Shown piece after piece: positions 44,587 through 54,007 of a stretch of DNA of 64,000 nt (position 1 is its first letter; each line of letters begins with the position of its first letter). The position numbers were made by a program, and so were the translations under genes. This stretch comes from Splendidivirga corallicola. Its GTDB lineage: Bacteria > Bacteroidota > Bacteroidia > Cytophagales > Cyclobacteriaceae. The stretch is taken from assembly GCA_030442035.1 (NCBI GenBank), contig JAUJEA010000006.1, forward strand, positions 248,001 through 312,000, given 5' to 3'. The notes beneath the pieces were generated by a model. That model saw nothing but the letters and a program-made list of their open reading frames with translations. It was not told the origin of the DNA and did not search any database.

Positions 44587-45258
44587 TTTACAGGGATTAC
44601 ATCTATCATAAAATAACCTATATTACGTTAATAAATGTGTTTTTTGAATTGTTCACCCTGATAGGTTTTAACAAGTAATTCAAATTTAATATTAAATTAT
44701 TACAAAATAATATTTATAAAATACATTTATTTAATCAATAAACCTTTGTCAAACTGCTAAAACAACCATTATATAATCACCCATTTTGGACCAAAAATTT
44801 TTACTCACCGAATAGTTTTGATAGTATATTAGCATTTTTTTGTACTATCTTACTGTCATTTATTTGGGTAAAGTCGTGAACATGACTTTTGAACTTCAAG
44901 AAGAAAAAATTATAAGTCATTGATAATGAGTGATAAATAAAAAAATAGAGAAAAAATATTTTTCCTTTCGGTAAAAAAATAATGTTTACGTTAAAATATT
45001 CTGGATTTTTAGTTCAAAAATAAAACCCCGGATGAGCTTGAATTTACGTTAGAATTCATTTCTAAAAATACCCCTATAAAAAATCAAGTGTTTTAAGTGA
45101 TAAATCCCGCAAAATGGGAGCTTAAATAGTTATCAATCAGCAGCATGTATTCGACAAAGCATTAAAAGAGGTCTTTGTAGATTTCAATTTATCCCAGGGC
45201 ATAAAAAAGAAAAACTACCAAATTGCTTTAGTCTTTCTAAACAAAGGTCAGCTTTCAA

Positions 45259-45570
45259 CTAAACTCTCCTCCAATGTCCGGGAATCCATTTATAACCACC
45301 TCTCACTTTTTTCCAATGTCCTGCCACATAAACATGTCCTCTTCTATTTTTGACCCAATGTCCTTTAACCCATATATACGTCTGGGATCTCTTATGCCAT
45401 TTCCAATGACCATCCACCCAGGTATAATTAGCTCTCTTTTTGACGGGCTTAACCACAACCACTTTTGGCCGTACCGGTTTTATAGAAACTATAACCTGTG
45501 CACTGGCCTCAATACTTTTGAAGGAAATCAATAAAATTGCTATGGCTAATATTCTCAATATTTTTTTCAT
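45259..45570 (-). CDS. YXWGXW-repeat exported protein
   Basis: Start ATG 45570 (MKKILRILAIAILLISFKSI) is preferred over a TTG at 45579; the precursor has 103 residues. A signal peptide ends near ASAQ. The mature part is very basic and contains four W-x-x-G-H-W motifs: YTWVDGHWKW, YIWVKGHWVK, VYVAGHWKK and KWIPGHWRRV, the hallmark of the small periplasmic YXWGXW family. Function unknown; an envelope location and interaction with polyanions are inferences. It lies between the SusCD region and the CapD-like gene. Confidence 0.85.
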   Translation of the reverse strand: MKKILRILAIAILLISFKSIEASAQVIVSIKPVRPKVVVVKPVKKRANYTWVDGHWKWHKRSQTYIWVKGHWVKNRRGHVYVAGHWKKVRGGYKWIPGHWRRV

Positions 45571-45647
45571 GTTATTCAAATTTGTTTGCCTTTAGACTGA
45601 GGTGTAGACGGAAGGTTTAATCATCAAAAAATTCCAACCTAATATTT

Positions 45648-47561
45648 CTAAGCTATTTTGACGGTCTCAGCATTGTCTAACTTCTCAAACCTTGAACTAT
45701 TACTTTTGTATTCGGGGACGAGGTTTTTTATTAAAGAAACAAGTTCAAATTCATCATCTTTTTGTGTCGCATCTATTATTTTGGCGATCTGCAATTTCAC
45801 TTCTTCAAACGCTTGCTCTCTTATTTTTGCGATCATGATTTTAGGATGGTGGGTAGGAATGGTATTTTCCTTGTTGTTCAATAGTTCTTCGTACAACTTT
45901 TCACCAGGCCTAAGTCCGGTATATTCAATTTTAATATCTTCACCAACCCTGAAGCCTGATAGTTGAATCATCTTCTTAGCTAGATCTACAATTTTTACTG
46001 ATTTACCCATATCAATAATAAAGATCTCACAGCCGTTCCCCATTATTCCGGCTTCCAGGGACAATTGACATGCTTCCGGAATGGTCATAAAGTATCTTGT
46101 CATTTTGGGATGTGTGACTGTAACAGGCCCACCTTTTGCAATTTGATTCTTAAAAAGAGGGATTACTGATCCGTTTGATCCCAGTACATTCCCAAACCGG
46201 GTAGTCACAAAGGCAATATTATTTTTACCTGATTTTCTCAGAGAGTGATTCAACGATTGGACATATATCTCAGCAACACGCTTTGAGGCTCCCATAACAT
46301 TTGTTGGATTCACCGCTTTATCTGTAGAAATCATCACAAATTTCTTCACCTTGTATTTCACCGAGAGATCTGCTAAAGTTTTTGTACCTAATACATTACA
46401 TATCACTGCTTCCACAGGATTGTTTTCCATCATTGGAACATGTTTATAGGCAGCCGCATGAAAAACTATCTCAGGTCTGTACTTGCTGAATATCCTTTCA
46501 ATGCGATTCTTACTGGCTACATCGGCTATAATTGGAATTACCTGAACTTTATGTTTTAGATCCTTGAGTTCATGATCGATTTCATATAGTGGTGTTTCTC
46601 CCTGATCAACCAGTAACAGTGTTTCAGGATTGTAACCAAGTACCTGTCTAACCATTTCGCTACCTATCGACCCACCCGCTCCAGTAATCATGACACATTT
46701 TCCCTTTATATCTTTTTCTATTTCAGGATTATTAAGTTTCACAGATTCTCTCCCCAGAAGCTCCTCGATCTTGATGTCCTTAATCTGATTTAAACTCAAT
46801 TCCCCTTTCACCCAGCTGTCTGCTTGAGGAACCAGTCTTACTTTGATATTATGTTTGAGACAAAAATCAACTATATCATTTTTTCTGGAAAGACTGATAT
46901 CACTAATAGTAATAATGAGCTCATCAATGTAGTACTTCCGTATTAAGTATGGTAGATCCGTACTCGCTTTGAAAACTCTGGCGCCATTGATCACCTTTCC
47001 GATTTTCCTTGGATCATCATCCAAAAATGCTACAACTTTCAGATTGGAATTAGTGTCCTGATTGATCACTTGTTTTGTAATGATCCCAAATTCCCCCGCT
47101 CCAAAAATCACTACATTTGAATAGTGTTTAATAGCATTTGTGAAATATGAAAAGACGTATTTGACCAGCAATCGATAGGAAAACAAAAACATAATGGAAT
47201 TGAAGTAGCTAATTATGATCACCGATCTCGGAATCAGGCTTAACCCTGCATTCATGGCCATCAGGTTTACTACCAGCACGATCAAGGTTCCAATGGTACA
47301 CATATAAACTATCCTTAGTCCATCCTGAAGTGATGTGAATCGGATGATACCGGCATAGCTTTGTGTTATAAATATGGCTATGATAGAAGCGCCTAAGGTC
47401 AGGAGGATTCCGCTGTCAAGGTCATTGTTTAAGATGTCACGGACTATAAAATTGAACCTTAGTGCATACCCTAATAATACTGCCCCAAAAATGATCATAA
47501 GGTCGATCAGCATAATGATCCACCTTGGCAGTATTTTTAATCCTTTAATCAATCGTTTCAT
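45648..47561 (-). CDS. CapD/WbpM-type membrane nucleotide-sugar 4,6-dehydratase
   Basis: The 637-residue protein has four N-terminal membrane helices (~15-130), a first Rossmann-like domain (NVVIFGAGEFGIITKQVI) and a C-terminal extended SDR domain at ~285-600. The SDR domain has TGAGGSIGSEMVRQVL, the substrate/catalytic segment ISTDKAVNPTNVMGASKR (Thr-Asp-Lys with Met in place of Tyr as in this family) and TRFGNVLGSNGSVIPLF. These enzymes convert UDP-GlcNAc to the 4-keto-6-deoxy sugar at the cytoplasmic membrane, feeding O-antigen or capsule synthesis. A 10-bp hairpin ends 19 nt before its start codon. Confidence 0.93.
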   Translation of the reverse strand: MKRLIKGLKILPRWIIMLIDLMIIFGAVLLGYALRFNFIVRDILNNDLDSGILLTLGASIIAIFITQSYAGIIRFTSLQDGLRIVYMCTIGTLIVLVVNLMAMNAGLSLIPRSVIIISYFNSIMFLFSYRLLVKYVFSYFTNAIKHYSNVVIFGAGEFGIITKQVINQDTNSNLKVVAFLDDDPRKIGKVINGARVFKASTDLPYLIRKYYIDELIITISDISLSRKNDIVDFCLKHNIKVRLVPQADSWVKGELSLNQIKDIKIEELLGRESVKLNNPEIEKDIKGKCVMITGAGGSIGSEMVRQVLGYNPETLLLVDQGETPLYEIDHELKDLKHKVQVIPIIADVASKNRIERIFSKYRPEIVFHAAAYKHVPMMENNPVEAVICNVLGTKTLADLSVKYKVKKFVMISTDKAVNPTNVMGASKRVAEIYVQSLNHSLRKSGKNNIAFVTTRFGNVLGSNGSVIPLFKNQIAKGGPVTVTHPKMTRYFMTIPEACQLSLEAGIMGNGCEIFIIDMGKSVKIVDLAKKMIQLSGFRVGEDIKIEYTGLRPGEKLYEELLNNKENTIPTHHPKIMIAKIREQAFEEVKLQIAKIIDATQKDDEFELVSLIKNLVPEYKSNSSRFEKLDNAETVKIA

Positions 47562-47579
47562 AGTGTCAGTGGTTATTCA

Positions 47580-47607
47580 TTATTTGCAGTAAGGCTGCTG
47601 CAAATAA
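47580..47607 (-). promoter_or_regulatory. 5' leader hairpin of CapD-like gene
   Basis: TTATTTGCAG (47580-47589) pairs perfectly with CTGCAAATAA (47598-47607), loop 8 nt, directly before the start codon at 47561. No T-run follows in the gene direction, so it may affect translation or mRNA stability. Confidence 0.4.
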
Positions 47608-47986
47608 ATCTGTGTTTTAAAATGCGATTCACTCTCATAGAGGATCACACCGACACCCAACATTTATCTTATACAATCTCAGACAATGATTAGGTGTAAA
47701 AGTTTAACCACTGATTCCAAACCAGGTGCCAACTGCTAAAAAACCTAAAATCCAGGCCTACAGCTCGTTTTTGAACTTTTGAAGATTAAACAACATTTCC
47801 CAAATCGGGAGAATGATTCAAATTTGAAACGGTATTTTGGGTGTGAAGTCAATCAATTTGGGCTTTCATACCGGCTTAATTAATAGCTGATTAAGCTTAA
47901 TATTTTCCGGATTGAGGCATTCTTTGGAGAATGAATTGTTTTTATTTTTATATTTAGCCCAAACAATTGCTCTATATATTTCATTC
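47608..47986. other. Divergent intergenic region
   Basis: Between the CapD-like gene and the DUF3667 gene I see no ORF or RNA gene. An ORF extension of DUF3667 back to 47912 would need a TTG start. Promoters in both directions are expected here but not placed. Confidence 0.45.
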
Positions 47987-49204
47987 ATGAGGATAAGAAG
48001 AAAGTCAAATGGCTGCATGAACTGCGGACATACATTGGATAGCATATACAACTATTGTCCAAGTTGCGGTCAGGAAAACAATGACAATAACATTTCTTTT
48101 GGCACACTCATCAAGGACTTTTTTACCAACTATTTCGCTTTTGACTCAAAGTTTGCAAGAAGTGTTCTACCATTCTTCTTCAAACCCGGCTTTCTTACCA
48201 ATAAATATAATGAGGGGAAAAGAGTAAGTTATGTTCACCCTGTAAGGCTTTACTTTATAGTGAGTCTCTTCTTTTTCTTCATATTCAGCTTGGCCAGTAA
48301 AAAAGTGATTGAGGAACAAATATCTAATGCTAAGGAAATTAAAAATGCAATTCAGCTGAATTCCATAACTGGGTTAGATGAGGAAACAAGAAAAAAGATA
48401 TCTGACGCACTCGACAGCAATACTATTGATGACATTAATGATGATTTGGAAAATGGCAATATTGAAGAGCTAGTAGACTTATTGGATGAGAAAAGCAAAG
48501 AAAAGCTTCTTAAAGTATTGGATTCAACAGAAGTAAAACAACTGAATTTAAATTTAAAAGAGTTGACCTTAAATAGCCTAGATACGCTCAACAATCAAGT
48601 GGATAAATGGGTAAATGATCCTACCATAGCCTCATTGACAAAGGAAAAGAAAACCGAAAATAACTGGAATCGTATTGAGCGACTCAAAGAAAATGATGAT
48701 CTGAGTGATGCTATGATCTATGACTCCCTGGATTTGGAAGACACCTCAAATTTTGAGAGATATTTCTGGAACCAATATATTCGAACCAGAAGATCTGACG
48801 AAAGACTTTTAACCAATTATTTTCTCAAAAATCTTCCTTTGATGATGCTCCTGCTACTGCCAATCTTTGCATTTGTCTTGAAGGTTCTGTATTTGAGAAG
48901 AAAGGTTTTGTACATCAAACATCTGATTCACGCGCTCCATTTGCATTCTCTGGCATATATCATTTATGGAACCAGTATCCTCCTGATGATGTACTTATTC
49001 AAAGATGATGACAGTACTGGATGGGTCAGCTTCATAACATTTGTACTGGTCAGCACTTACTCCTATGTTTCCTTTTTGAAAGTTTATGGTCAAGGTTGGT
49101 TCAAGACTTTGGTTAAATTCAACCTGTTGGGGTTTATGTACATTAATTTGCTTGGACTCTCTGTTGTTATCGAAGTGTTTATTTCAGGCCATGATCTAGA
49201 ATAG
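47987..49204 (+). CDS. DUF3667 membrane protein with zinc ribbon
   Basis: Start ATG 47987 (MRIRRKSNGCMNCGHTLDSI) gives 405 residues. An N-terminal zinc-ribbon-like four-Cys motif is present (CMNCGHTLDSIYNYCPSCGQ). It is followed by the DUF3667 signature FAFDSKFARSVLPFFFKPG and the GKRVSYVHPVRLYFIVSLFF membrane segment. A long charged cytoplasmic or periplasmic insert (~120-260) comes next, then further membrane helices (LPLMMLLLLPIFAFVLKVLY, and three more to the C-terminus). The family is widespread in Bacteroidota and has no established function. Confidence 0.88.
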   Translation: MRIRRKSNGCMNCGHTLDSIYNYCPSCGQENNDNNISFGTLIKDFFTNYFAFDSKFARSVLPFFFKPGFLTNKYNEGKRVSYVHPVRLYFIVSLFFFFIFSLASKKVIEEQISNAKEIKNAIQLNSITGLDEETRKKISDALDSNTIDDINDDLENGNIEELVDLLDEKSKEKLLKVLDSTEVKQLNLNLKELTLNSLDTLNNQVDKWVNDPTIASLTKEKKTENNWNRIERLKENDDLSDAMIYDSLDLEDTSNFERYFWNQYIRTRRSDERLLTNYFLKNLPLMMLLLLPIFAFVLKVLYLRRKVLYIKHLIHALHLHSLAYIIYGTSILLMMYLFKDDDSTGWVSFITFVLVSTYSYVSFLKVYGQGWFKTLVKFNLLGFMYINLLGLSVVIEVFISGHDLE

Positions 49205-49386
49205 GTTTGATTTCGCTAGTCGGCGTTGTTTTTCATTCAGGACTATGTACCGATGAGTTATCACATGTGATTTTGTGCCTTTTTTCATCTTATAATTGTG
49301 CAATTTATGGTTATATTTTATTGATTTTCATAGGTTTAGAGAGGTTTGGGCACACTGATCCCTGGGATTTACTTCCCTGTTTTGAG

Positions 49387-50724
49387 TTAAGCAACTTGTT
49401 GTAATGGTGGTGAGTTTGCTTTTCGTTTGGCCATGATCACTGCGTTAGCTGTCATCACTCCAAAAAAGACCCATACCACTTCATTGATTTTGTTTTTGGC
49501 TTTGATCTTATGAAGTCCATAAGCAGTTTTATGTATGCCAAAAGCTCCTTCCATCGTGGTTGCCCTTTGAGTAGCCAGTATTGATTTGAGTTTAGCTTCT
49601 GATTTGGTAGGCTTCTTTGGTCCTTTGTTAGCAAAACAGGTAAAGATCTGCTTATCGGTGAGGAACTTTCGGTTTTTGTTGGTTGGGTAAATGTTGTCAG
49701 CACCCAACTGATGGCAGTCTTTGAAGATGGCCTTGTGTTTGAATACACTGGTTTTAAGTCGAGTGGTTTCATTGAAAGCGTTGAAACTAATCTGGTCAAA
49801 ATAACTAATGCCATCGCTCTGAAGCATGTGGACTTTCATACCAAATTCAATTCGTTTGTTTTCTTTTCCTCTGATAATGGGTCGAATATAAGGTTTGGGT
49901 AGTGAAACGATTCTGTCTTTAAGCTCTTTGGCTGAACGGGTTTGTAGAAAGGTTTGTTGTGCCAGAACAGTCTTGATAGTTTTCAAATAGGTTCTTTGAT
50001 GTCGGTTCAGTTCGATCTGTGGGTTGTTATTGAGTAGCTCTTGTAGCTGACCTAGCCCTTTTTGAAGTAAATGAAGTAGGGCCTTCTTTCGCTTTTGGCC
50101 TTGCTTGTAGGTTTTTCTTCGCTGACGATCATAACTTCTTTGCTTTCTTTTCTGATCGATGTATTTGGAACGAGGGCGTCTGATGCCATCGAGTTTGCAA
50201 AGGTTAAAGAGTTGCTTTTCAAAGACCCATTGACAAGACTCCCATAGTAGTTTTACATCAGTAGGAAAGCGAATATAGCTTTCATAACAGGTCGCATCCA
50301 TCAACAGCACATGGGTATTGGACATGTCTCGTTTCCAATGATCAAGCAGCACATGTTGAAGCTGTTGCCAATCAGCGTTTTCTCCAATGTAGGTGCGAAT
50401 ACGGCTTACAATTGATCTGCCCTTGATCCGCTCATTGTCTTGTAATAGTTTGCCACAAAACAACTGCATGGCATAATCAGTATTGAACCGTTCAATCAGC
50501 TTTGCATCACTAATGTTGAGATAGGCTTTTAAAAACATCAAGCCAAACATGCCTTGAGCTGAAAACCAACGAGGTGCACCTGGACCTCGATTCTCCTGTG
50601 GCAAACAAGCCGCTAATTCATCCCAGGGAATAGCAGAGTGAAGCTTACCTAGTGCTGTAGCCGACTTGAAAATGTACAATTTGGAAGAATAATGAAGATG
50701 GTCTGGGAAAAGAGGATTTTGCAT
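49387..50724 (-). CDS. IS5-superfamily DDE transposase
   Basis: The 445-residue protein has the N-terminal DUF772-like domain (FSAQGMFGLMFLKAYLNISD), an RNase-H-like core with first Asp in HVLLMDATCYES (~143) and second Asp in LGADNIYPTNKN (~344), a basic insert (KRKQRSYDRQRRKTYKQG) and the Glu region TTMEGAFGIHKTAYGLHKI (~395). It appears full length and uninterrupted. Two hairpins stand upstream in its leader. I could not define the terminal inverted repeats or target duplication within the flanks (49205-49386 and 50725-50961). Confidence 0.88.
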   Translation of the reverse strand: MQNPLFPDHLHYSSKLYIFKSATALGKLHSAIPWDELAACLPQENRGPGAPRWFSAQGMFGLMFLKAYLNISDAKLIERFNTDYAMQLFCGKLLQDNERIKGRSIVSRIRTYIGENADWQQLQHVLLDHWKRDMSNTHVLLMDATCYESYIRFPTDVKLLWESCQWVFEKQLFNLCKLDGIRRPRSKYIDQKRKQRSYDRQRRKTYKQGQKRKKALLHLLQKGLGQLQELLNNNPQIELNRHQRTYLKTIKTVLAQQTFLQTRSAKELKDRIVSLPKPYIRPIIRGKENKRIEFGMKVHMLQSDGISYFDQISFNAFNETTRLKTSVFKHKAIFKDCHQLGADNIYPTNKNRKFLTDKQIFTCFANKGPKKPTKSEAKLKSILATQRATTMEGAFGIHKTAYGLHKIKAKNKINEVVWVFFGVMTANAVIMAKRKANSPPLQQVA

Positions 50725-50728
50725 CGTA

Positions 50729-50763
50729 GATTGAAATGTTAGTTGATTTTAGACACTTCAATC
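50729..50763 (-). promoter_or_regulatory. Leader hairpin before the transposase start
   Basis: GATTGAA (50729-50735) pairs with TTCAATC (50757-50763), ending five bases before the transposase ATG. Such structures in insertion sequences often limit translation from transcripts entering from outside; here the hemL gene is upstream in the same direction. Confidence 0.4.
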
Positions 50764-50774
50764 TAACAAAATCG

Positions 50775-50814
50775 AAACCCCGGAAAAAGCTATTTGTTGC
50801 CTATTTCGGGGTTT
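50775..50814. terminator. Hairpin terminator between hemL and the transposase
   Basis: AAACCCCG (50775-50782) and CGGGGTTT (50807-50814) form a perfect 8-bp GC-rich stem with a 24-nt loop; TTTT follows on the plus strand and a T-rich stretch on the minus strand. It lies 150 bp after the hemL stop and could end hemL transcription or insulate the insertion sequence. Confidence 0.6.
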
Positions 50815-50961
50815 TATTCTTAGCAGAGCTCAACTAAAAAGTACTCTCAGTACTCTCAAAAACACTTTCTTGTCAAAAAATAATTGTGAATCAGGGCCTA
50901 TTTCATTCCTATTATTTTAGCTTACTGTCTGATCAAATAGGAAGTTGAGTTCTTTAAAGTG

Positions 50962-52251
50962 CTAATGCATGGAGTTCAATACCTCATAATTTGCCTGGAT
51001 GATCGCTTCAGCCAACTCCTTTGTTATGGCAGTGGATATAAACAATGTTTCAAACTGCGAGGGTGCCAAATAAACTCCCTGGTTAAGCATTCTCCTAAAA
51101 TATTCACCAAATTTCTTGGTATCGGAAGTCTTGGCCGTATCAAAATCTATCACCTCTTTCTCCGTAAAAAACAAGCTAAACATTGATCCAAGATGATTGA
51201 TTGTATATGATAAATTCAACTTTTTTAAATTTTGTTGAATTCCCTGTACAATGAATGAGGTAATTTCCTCCAACTGGGTATAAATTCCGGGATTCTCATT
51301 CAGGTATTCCAGCATGGTATAACCGGCAGCCATTGCTACAGGATTACCTGATAGTGTACCTGCCTGATAAACAGGCCCCTGTGGAGAGACATAATCCATA
51401 ATTTCAGATTTTCCACCATAGGCACCCACCGGCATGCCTCCACCAATGATTTTCCCTAACGTTGTAATGTCTGGAATGACATTAAAAAGTTCCTGGGCTC
51501 CACCTTTTGCCAATCTGAAACCTGTCATCACTTCATCGAAGATCAAAACTATATTTTCTTCGTCACATATTTGTCTCAAACCTGAAAGGTATCCGGGTTC
51601 AGGTAGTACACAACCCATATTTCCCGGAACAGGCTCTAGAATAATTGCCGCTATTTCTGAGGGGTTTGACTCGATAAGTTCTTTAATACTTTCCAGTCTA
51701 TTAAAAGGAGCCAACAGTGTATCTTTGGCTGTTCCTTTTGTAACACCGGGGCTATCCGGTGTACCCATGGTTACAGCTCCACTTCCGGCGGCGATGAGAA
51801 ATGAATCGCCATGTCCATGATAACAACCTTCAATCTTTATGATCTTGTCTTTTCCGGTATAGCCTCTGGCCACTCTGATAGCTGACATAGTAGCCTCCGT
51901 GCCGGAATTAACCATTCTAACCTTTTCAACAGAAGGAACCATATTGACAATGAGTTCCGCAATCTCACCTTCCTTGGCCGTAGGAGCTCCAAATGAAAGA
52001 GAATTCTTCACAGCTTCGATTACCGCCTTTTCAATCAATTCGTTGGCATGTCCTAAAATCATAGGCCCCCATGAATTGATCAGCTCAATGTATCTGTTGT
52101 CATCAACATCATATAAATATGCTCCTTCAGCTGCGTTTATGAACAACGGATCCCCTCCAACAGCTTTGAAGGCCCTGACAGGCGAATTCACACCTCCGGG
52201 AATGAATTGCTTCGCAGATTCAAATAGTTCTTTGCTATTCCCTGTTACCAC
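50962..52251 (-). CDS. hemL: Glutamate-1-semialdehyde 2,1-aminomutase
   Basis: The 429-residue PLP enzyme makes 5-aminolevulinate in the C5 haem pathway. Marks are FIPGGVNSPVRAFKAVGGDP, RYIELINSWGPMILGHAN, MVNSGTEATMSAIRVARG, EGCYHGHGDSFL, IFDEVMTGFR and the PLP-lysine segment DITTLGKIIGGGMPVGAYGG (~265). The only start in frame is GTG 52251. It lies 13 bp after the preceding periplasmic-binding-like gene, with an IS downstream. Length and motifs are complete. Confidence 0.96.
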   Translation of the reverse strand: MVTGNSKELFESAKQFIPGGVNSPVRAFKAVGGDPLFINAAEGAYLYDVDDNRYIELINSWGPMILGHANELIEKAVIEAVKNSLSFGAPTAKEGEIAELIVNMVPSVEKVRMVNSGTEATMSAIRVARGYTGKDKIIKIEGCYHGHGDSFLIAAGSGAVTMGTPDSPGVTKGTAKDTLLAPFNRLESIKELIESNPSEIAAIILEPVPGNMGCVLPEPGYLSGLRQICDEENIVLIFDEVMTGFRLAKGGAQELFNVIPDITTLGKIIGGGMPVGAYGGKSEIMDYVSPQGPVYQAGTLSGNPVAMAAGYTMLEYLNENPGIYTQLEEITSFIVQGIQQNLKKLNLSYTINHLGSMFSLFFTEKEVIDFDTAKTSDTKKFGEYFRRMLNQGVYLAPSQFETLFISTAITKELAEAIIQANYEVLNSMH

Positions 52252-52264
52252 TAAAATCTAAGAT

Positions 52265-53989
52265 TTAATTACTTCTGTTTATTATTTTCAATTCGGATTC
52301 TTCAAATTTCACTATAGGCACATGCTGATTGTCGTTTTCCTGTCCATAATAAAATCCACTATATAATTGACCTGGTATCAGGCCCAACCTTGGAAATTCT
52401 TTCTGAAAATATGTTCCATGATCGATTAGTAGTTTTCCAAAAAAAGTCATCAACTCATATCCCGTATAAGCATATATCGACGGATATGAATTGGTATTAG
52501 CATGATAAAAAGTTCGGAATTCTTCCACTTCCTTTTTTGTATAATCAATATAATTAGGAGAGGTGAAGCATATTCCCAAACGTTCCATCTGATCGAATTC
52601 CGTAGTTTCCATCTTCAGCCAGTCTTCCACTCCCACTACAGGGAGGTTATCACCCCGGGCTTCCAATGCACTAATGGTATTGGCAATGATCAAATCATCA
52701 CTGGACGCCAGATAAAGATGCCCTAAGCTGTCTGCAGGAATATAGATATCCTCATTTTCCACATCTCGAGCAGTGAGTATATTAATAATGTCTCTTGATT
52801 CCTTGGCCAGGACTTTATGCATTCCAACTATCTCAAAAGAATCAAGTTCTATCCTTTCTTTATAATTAAAAGCTAACAGAGAATCCTTAGGTGAATCTCC
52901 ATAAATGATTCTAAGTCTTTTATTACCTGAAAAACTCTTTGTAGCGAAATCAGCCGCAACCTGTGCCTGCGTTTCAAGGCTGGGACGAAACAAAAAAGAA
53001 AATGGATTATTACCTACCACACCGGAGTTGTATGATAGCGGGTTAACCATATTGATCTTTTTGTAAAATGAAAAATTAGAAGTAAGCTCAATAGGGTCTT
53101 GAAACAAAGGACCAATAATAATGTCCATTTCGTCCAAGGCACCGCTGTCTATCATTTTCTTCGTATGAATACTATCTCTTTTGGTATCGAATACATGAAG
53201 TTTGAGTTTTTGATCATAAGTGTTGACTTTCTGAGCTCCAAGTTTGATTCCTTCAAACAGTTCAAGAACAAAATTGTTTCGGAATTTGATATTTTCCGGA
53301 TCTATGGATTCGCTATTGAGAGGAAGAAGTATTGCTACATTATACATGTCCTTTTTCACGGACTCTGCTATAACACTCAGTCCATATTTCTCTTCATCCA
53401 GGCTAAACTCTGTTACTAAAAATTCCAGCAGATTGTGATCCTGTTCAATAATGGGACTATTGATAATCGATGCTGCCAAAGCCTCCGCAACAACGGCGTC
53501 ATAAGGGTTTTTTGAAAGAATTAACTCAAGCTGTTCGAGGTTATCAAGTTTTTTAGCCAGGAAATGACGCTTTATGTTATCCACATCATTTTTCATTGCG
53601 GCATCCTTTATGTTAGCCAGGTTGATAAACGCCTTTAGATAGTCATCTTCTTCAAAATTTAACTTAGCAATCCATAAGTAAACTTCATCGATCCGTTCCC
53701 AGGAAGCATGTCTCCTCTCGATTTGATAAAACATACTTTTTGCGACAAATGACTGCCCGGCATGATAAGCTGACAAAGCAAAATAATAGGAGGCGTATTC
53801 AAGGAAAGGGTTATTTTCAGTTCTGGATATAAGCTGACGGAACTCTTCCATAGCCAGTTTATATTTGCCTTCCTGAAAGAGATATTTACCATTACGGTAC
53901 CGGCTCTGGTAATTGCTACTGTTTTGGCCCCAAGTGACAGAACATGCCAAAAGCATGATCATGGTAAAAAATAACTTAGCAATTTTCAT
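52265..53989 (-). CDS. Exported TPR plus type-I periplasmic-binding-fold protein
   Basis: Start ATG 53989 (MKIAKLFFTMIMLLACSVTW) gives 574 residues with a signal peptide cut near WGQ. Residues ~27-190 are TPR-like helices (YRNGKYLFQEGKYKLAMEEF, VYLWIAKLNFEEDDYLKAFI). From ~215 a leucine-binding-type periplasmic domain follows (NVAILLPLNSESIDPENI, FELFEGIKLGAQKV in context, DIIIGPLFQDPIELT, GNPFSFLFRPSLETQAQVAA with a preceding Asn). The layout resembles LpoA-like regulators of penicillin-binding proteins more than ABC binding proteins, as no transporter genes are nearby. Function is inferred only. It lies between guaA and hemL in one tight leftward run (gaps 13-18 bp). Confidence 0.75.
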   Translation of the reverse strand: MKIAKLFFTMIMLLACSVTWGQNSSNYQSRYRNGKYLFQEGKYKLAMEEFRQLISRTENNPFLEYASYYFALSAYHAGQSFVAKSMFYQIERRHASWERIDEVYLWIAKLNFEEDDYLKAFINLANIKDAAMKNDVDNIKRHFLAKKLDNLEQLELILSKNPYDAVVAEALAASIINSPIIEQDHNLLEFLVTEFSLDEEKYGLSVIAESVKKDMYNVAILLPLNSESIDPENIKFRNNFVLELFEGIKLGAQKVNTYDQKLKLHVFDTKRDSIHTKKMIDSGALDEMDIIIGPLFQDPIELTSNFSFYKKINMVNPLSYNSGVVGNNPFSFLFRPSLETQAQVAADFATKSFSGNKRLRIIYGDSPKDSLLAFNYKERIELDSFEIVGMHKVLAKESRDIINILTARDVENEDIYIPADSLGHLYLASSDDLIIANTISALEARGDNLPVVGVEDWLKMETTEFDQMERLGICFTSPNYIDYTKKEVEEFRTFYHANTNSYPSIYAYTGYELMTFFGKLLIDHGTYFQKEFPRLGLIPGQLYSGFYYGQENDNQHVPIVKFEESELKIINRSN

Positions 53990-54007
53990 TGTAAACAAAT
54001 TTAGAAG

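Larger units (their letters stand above)
44097..45258. other. Long intergenic region with duplicated susC upstream sequence
   Basis: No intact gene is seen in 1162 bp. It contains a hairpin at 44175-44198, a relic of a susC signal-peptide coding sequence at 44405-44472, and promoter-like sequence homologous to the first susC upstream region up to about 44880. The last 350 bp before the YXWGXW gene are AT-rich with no recognisable feature. Confidence 0.6.

Noticed and set aside
44097-45258. tRNA or other structural RNA in the long gaps
   Set aside because: No cloverleaf, T-loop consensus or CCA-like end was found; the gaps are AT-rich with simple hairpins only.
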